Shown here piece by piece: positions 60,901 through 64,000 of a stretch of DNA of 64,000 nucleotides. This stretch comes from Acanthochlamys bracteata (lineage: Eukaryota > Streptophyta > Magnoliopsida > Pandanales > Velloziaceae). The stretch is taken from contig CM034129.1 in assembly GCA_019914995.1 (NCBI GenBank), positions 2,617,725 to 2,681,724 of the forward strand, given 5' to 3'. The notes beneath the pieces were generated by a model that was given only the letters and a program-made list of their open reading frames with translations, did not search any database and had not been told where the DNA came from. The stretch's first letter is position 1, and the number at the start of each line of letters is the position of its first letter. Made by a program: the position numbers and the translations under genes.

Positions 60901-63391
60901 AGGAGCATACACAAAATTGTGAGAAAAACCACAGCGACATTGAATTGCTAAATATGTGCAGTTGTTACCTGAATGAAGAGAAATAACCAATATTAAATGC
61001 AATTGCTTACCGAGGACTTGCTTTCTCCCTTTCTTTGCTTGCATAAGTGCTTTCTCCATGACCGGTAAACTTATTCCTCGAGTCTGTGGTAACAAAATGC
61101 AAAGCAAGATAAAGACATGAAAGAAACTCTAGAGGCTACACTAAGGGCGTGTTTACCTTGAGATAGACTCACTTTTTTGAAAGCGAGTTTTTAAAAAATA
61201 AAATTAAAAATATTTAATAAAAATAAGTTTATATATTTATTTTGTAAGTAAATTTTAAAAATAAATTTTTGATGGAAATAGTTTACTTTAAATTATATAT
61301 TTATTTTGTACTAAAAGTGAGTTTTAAAAAAAGTGAGTTTGGTGGAACAAGCCCTAAGTGATAATGAACAGTTAAGTAAATGCTAAAATTCGATTCTGCA
61401 AAGTGCCTTCTTAACCAAACAGCCATTGTTGTTGGGAATTGTGTCAAAAGAAAACAGCATCTAACCTTAATATCCATTTGGAAAGCAGTAATACCATTCT
61501 CATTACCAGCAACCTGCAATCACATGAGTAGGTTGAAAGGCTGTTCTCAAAAATGACATGAAAAGAGTCTTCTGTCATGAAGATTATCACAACAGAGAAT
61601 ATTGTAGGTCAAAACCTTAAGATCCATATCTCCAGAAGCATCCTCAGATCCACTAATATCGGAGAGTATAAGTGGGGTTCCATCCCCACCAAATTCTTCA
61701 GTGTCCAAGACCAATCCCATAGCTATACCAGCAACAGAGCATGTCACAGGGACTCCAGCATCTTGAAGGGCCAAGCAACCTCCACAAACAGAAGCCATGC
61801 TGATAGGTATTCAAATTTAACTTCAAGAAAAGATTTTTACTTATCGAGACAAGGGTGCAAAACTCAACATCTCCAATGTAGAAAAAATAGCAAGGAAAAA
61901 AGTAGAACAAAAAGAACAAAAACATATTACCTGGAGGAGCCATTACTTTCTGTTATGGTACTCTCTACACGAATTGTGTAGGGAAAATTCTCTTCTGAAG
62001 GTAAAATCGGCTCAAGCGCTCTTTCTGCAAGCATACCATGACCAACTTCTCTCCTACTAGGTGCTCCCATGCGACCAACTTCTCCCACAGATGAAGGTGG
62101 AAATGAGTACTGCGTCGAACCAGAAGTTAGCACATAAATTCTGTTTTGTTTTTCTAGCATTGACACCTAGGCTCCTAGCCTGTGATAGGATTTTAAGATA
62201 AAATATACTTGCACTACAGTATACAAGCATGCCATAAGTGAAACTTAGATGGATTAATGTCGCATTTTGAATTTGACTTGAGTCTTATCCTTCAAAGGCT
62301 TTCTGTGACAGAAGTTACCCTCTATAACCAACTCACTTACTCTTACTTTAGTTTATCACAGATTCCCCACCTAGTACTTTCTCTATCACTGTGGCAGACC
62401 TTTTCTTATGCCAGAAGCCAATCAGCATTTCGCTAGCTCTTTTCTGTCAAAACCTAACAACCTTGATTCTAAGGATGTGACAACTGACTAGTCTCAAGAT
62501 CCTCTTCTTCCTCTAGACATAGTTCTTCATGAAAAATAACAACACACACCTGGAGATAAAATCTCTTTAACTCATCTGTATCAATAAGGTTGTCTATCCT
62601 TTGTGCCATTTGTTTATCTCCAAGAGTAACCACTGCAAGAGACTAAAGATACAAAGCAGTAAATAAAATTAGCTGTGGACCATCATGTTTCCTGAAAGAA
62701 ATGTAGCTTCATAGTAATGGGAATCATATGCTTCACTAGAAAAGGAGAACAGAATAAGCGCTTTAGATGAGCACCAGAAAATAATCATTCAACGAAATGT
62801 CTTAAGATCATACATCAAGTACAGGAAGAACTTTTGCAAGGAGCCCATGTTGCAGGTTAAATGTTCAAGAATGCCAACTGTGATCTATATAATTTACTCA
62901 TGTCGTACAAAATTATTCACAAGATAATTTAAGTTTTAATTAGTAGTTTATAGTTGTGAAAAATGATTTCACATGAATATCTCACTGATATAATCAAGAA
63001 TGATCAAGCTTGCTAAAAACACATATTGGATGTGGATGCAAGTTGAACTTACTTCAAACACAATAATAGTTTCATGCCAACCAATGTGAGCACCTAAAGA
63101 AAGAAACAGCCTCTGTGATTAAGACAAACATGTAAGGTGTAGTAAACTGATCATGGCTTTGGTCACTATAATATGCTCAGTGCTCCTTTTCTCCGGAAAA
63201 AATGAATAAAGTTACCCTCTCATATTACCTCTTACTACATAGTTCTAAGCATTTTCTTTTCACATGTTACACAATACCTGTGTTTCACCACGTGTGAATA
63301 AAACACTGCCATGCGCTCTTGGAAGTATTCCACATTGCGAGTTTATTGAACGGATTTCATTAGGACTTCGCCCGTCGCTCCGTTTACTACC
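57992..63391 (-). CDS. PNP1: Chloroplast-type polyribonucleotide nucleotidyltransferase (PNPase), 3' part
   Basis: Thirteen exons of the 3' part are visible on the minus strand (63391-63278, 62642-62550, 62109-61931, 61799-61616, 61513-61466, 61083-61011, 60542-60469, 60360-60253, 60171-60077, 59401-59338, 59005-58952, 58844-58803, 58426-57992). They give 520 codons in phase; the 5' exons lie beyond the right edge. The second RNase PH-like core is present ([38 protein letters not shown]), with catalytic aspartates in [16 protein letters not shown]. Next come a KH domain ([22 protein letters not shown]) and an S1 domain ([23 protein letters not shown]). After S1 there is a lysine/serine-rich tail of about 125 residues. 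PNPase degrades and polyadenylates organellar RNA using phosphate. Gene neighbourhood supports the plastid form (RIF10). The mitochondrial paralogue is less likely but not excluded without the transit peptide. Confidence 0.93.
61145..61354. mobile_element. Tourist-like MITE in a PNPase intron
   Basis: A 210 bp AT-rich element with ends GGGCGTGTTTACC and GGAACAAGCCC, subterminal inverted 'agtgagtttt' words, and TAA on both flanks (61142-61144, 61355-61357). It shares only the terminal GGGCGTGTTT with family 1, so it is a different subfamily. Confidence 0.75.
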
Positions 63392-64000
63392 CTGGCAATA
63401 GAAAAAGGCTCTTAGCTATATAGCAGACATGTAGTATACTACAGAAGTAATTAGAGCTGGGAATGAAAGAATATTAACATTTCATCAGCATTGCCGGATT
63501 TGGAGCTTGAAGATTAAACTTAATAGACGAAACAATTAACATTGAAGATTCAGAGTCCAAGATTTACTGAAGCTTGAAAAGAAGCTCCTAAAAACATGTT
63601 TCTTGACGTTTTTGGTAAATCTAGTTCCAACAATGAATAAGTAGATGCTCGTCACAAATCCTGCAAACTAGGTTTTAGCTCAGATAAATTGGATACTAAA
63701 TCATAGATGTATCCACTTTGTTAAGAATCTTAAGATAACTTTTTCCTAAGATGAAGGTCTTAAGATTACTATCTTAAGCAAAGTAAAACTCAAGGTGTAG
63801 CGGCTATTACTACTAGCTTATTGCAAGATGAGATAAAACCATCCTGATGGTAGAATGTTTGATTGTAGACAGAGATCCATTCTTCAAAACTCCGTTATCT
63901 TTCTGCTAGCTACTAAATAACTGTGAAATTGGGAATGAAGTTTAGACATCCAATAAGATCCTATTATCTGCAGAAAAGAAAAAAAACTAGAGATTTCCCA
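63392..64000 (-). other. PNPase intron running off the window
   Basis: No PNPase exon is recognisable after the acceptor at 63391-63393, so this is taken as the intron before that exon. Nothing else seen. Confidence 0.55.

Noticed and set aside
1-64000. Search for tRNA or rRNA genes, CRISPR arrays, retroviral or Polinton-like elements, and gene clusters
   Set aside because: None seen. The gene content is ordinary for a plant chromosome arm, and no group of adjacent genes suggests a new pathway.

Overview
The window is plant nuclear DNA, most likely from a eudicot. The evidence is AT-rich introns with GT/AG borders, AT-rich intergenic DNA full of short inverted-repeat elements, and nine recognisable plant housekeeping or signalling genes. 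Eight are complete or nearly so by my reading: every exon junction I placed keeps phase from an ATG to a natural stop. The ninth (PNPase) runs off the right edge. The species cannot be fixed from the sequence.

Layout from left to right: an unexplained 2.8 kb leader; an LRR receptor pseudokinase (+); the RAD6-type ubiquitin E2 UBC2 (-); an LBD (LOB-domain) relic; COQ10 (+); the chloroplast site-2 protease EGY2 (+); a NEMP/PNET2-type nuclear-envelope protein (+); BPM4-like MATH-BTB adaptor (+); NAR1, a cytosolic Fe-S assembly factor (+); a CAT2/3/4-clade cationic amino-acid transporter (+); a broken MFAP1 splicing-factor gene (-); a broken F-box gene (-); RFC3, the clamp-loader subunit (-); and the 3' part of chloroplast/organellar PNPase (-).

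The genes do not form one pathway. Several of them (LRR pseudokinase, LBD relic, BPM4, CAT, PNPase) correspond, as I recall, to neighbours on Arabidopsis chromosome 3 (At3g03710 to At3g03770), so the window looks like an expanded, rearranged version of that ancestral block with other genes between.

Mobile DNA is almost entirely small non-autonomous elements in introns and gene flanks. There are three Tourist-like MITEs with TTA/TAA flanks just downstream of genes, a four-copy GGGGGCGTTTGG family, two long palindromes associated with TA microsatellites in introns, another long palindrome in a CAT intron, and an RTE-type LINE 3' fragment. I saw no virus-like element, CRISPR array, tRNA or rRNA gene. 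I found no convincing undescribed biological system. The most interesting leads are the intronic long hairpins and the dense but still readable decay of MFAP1 among intact neighbours.
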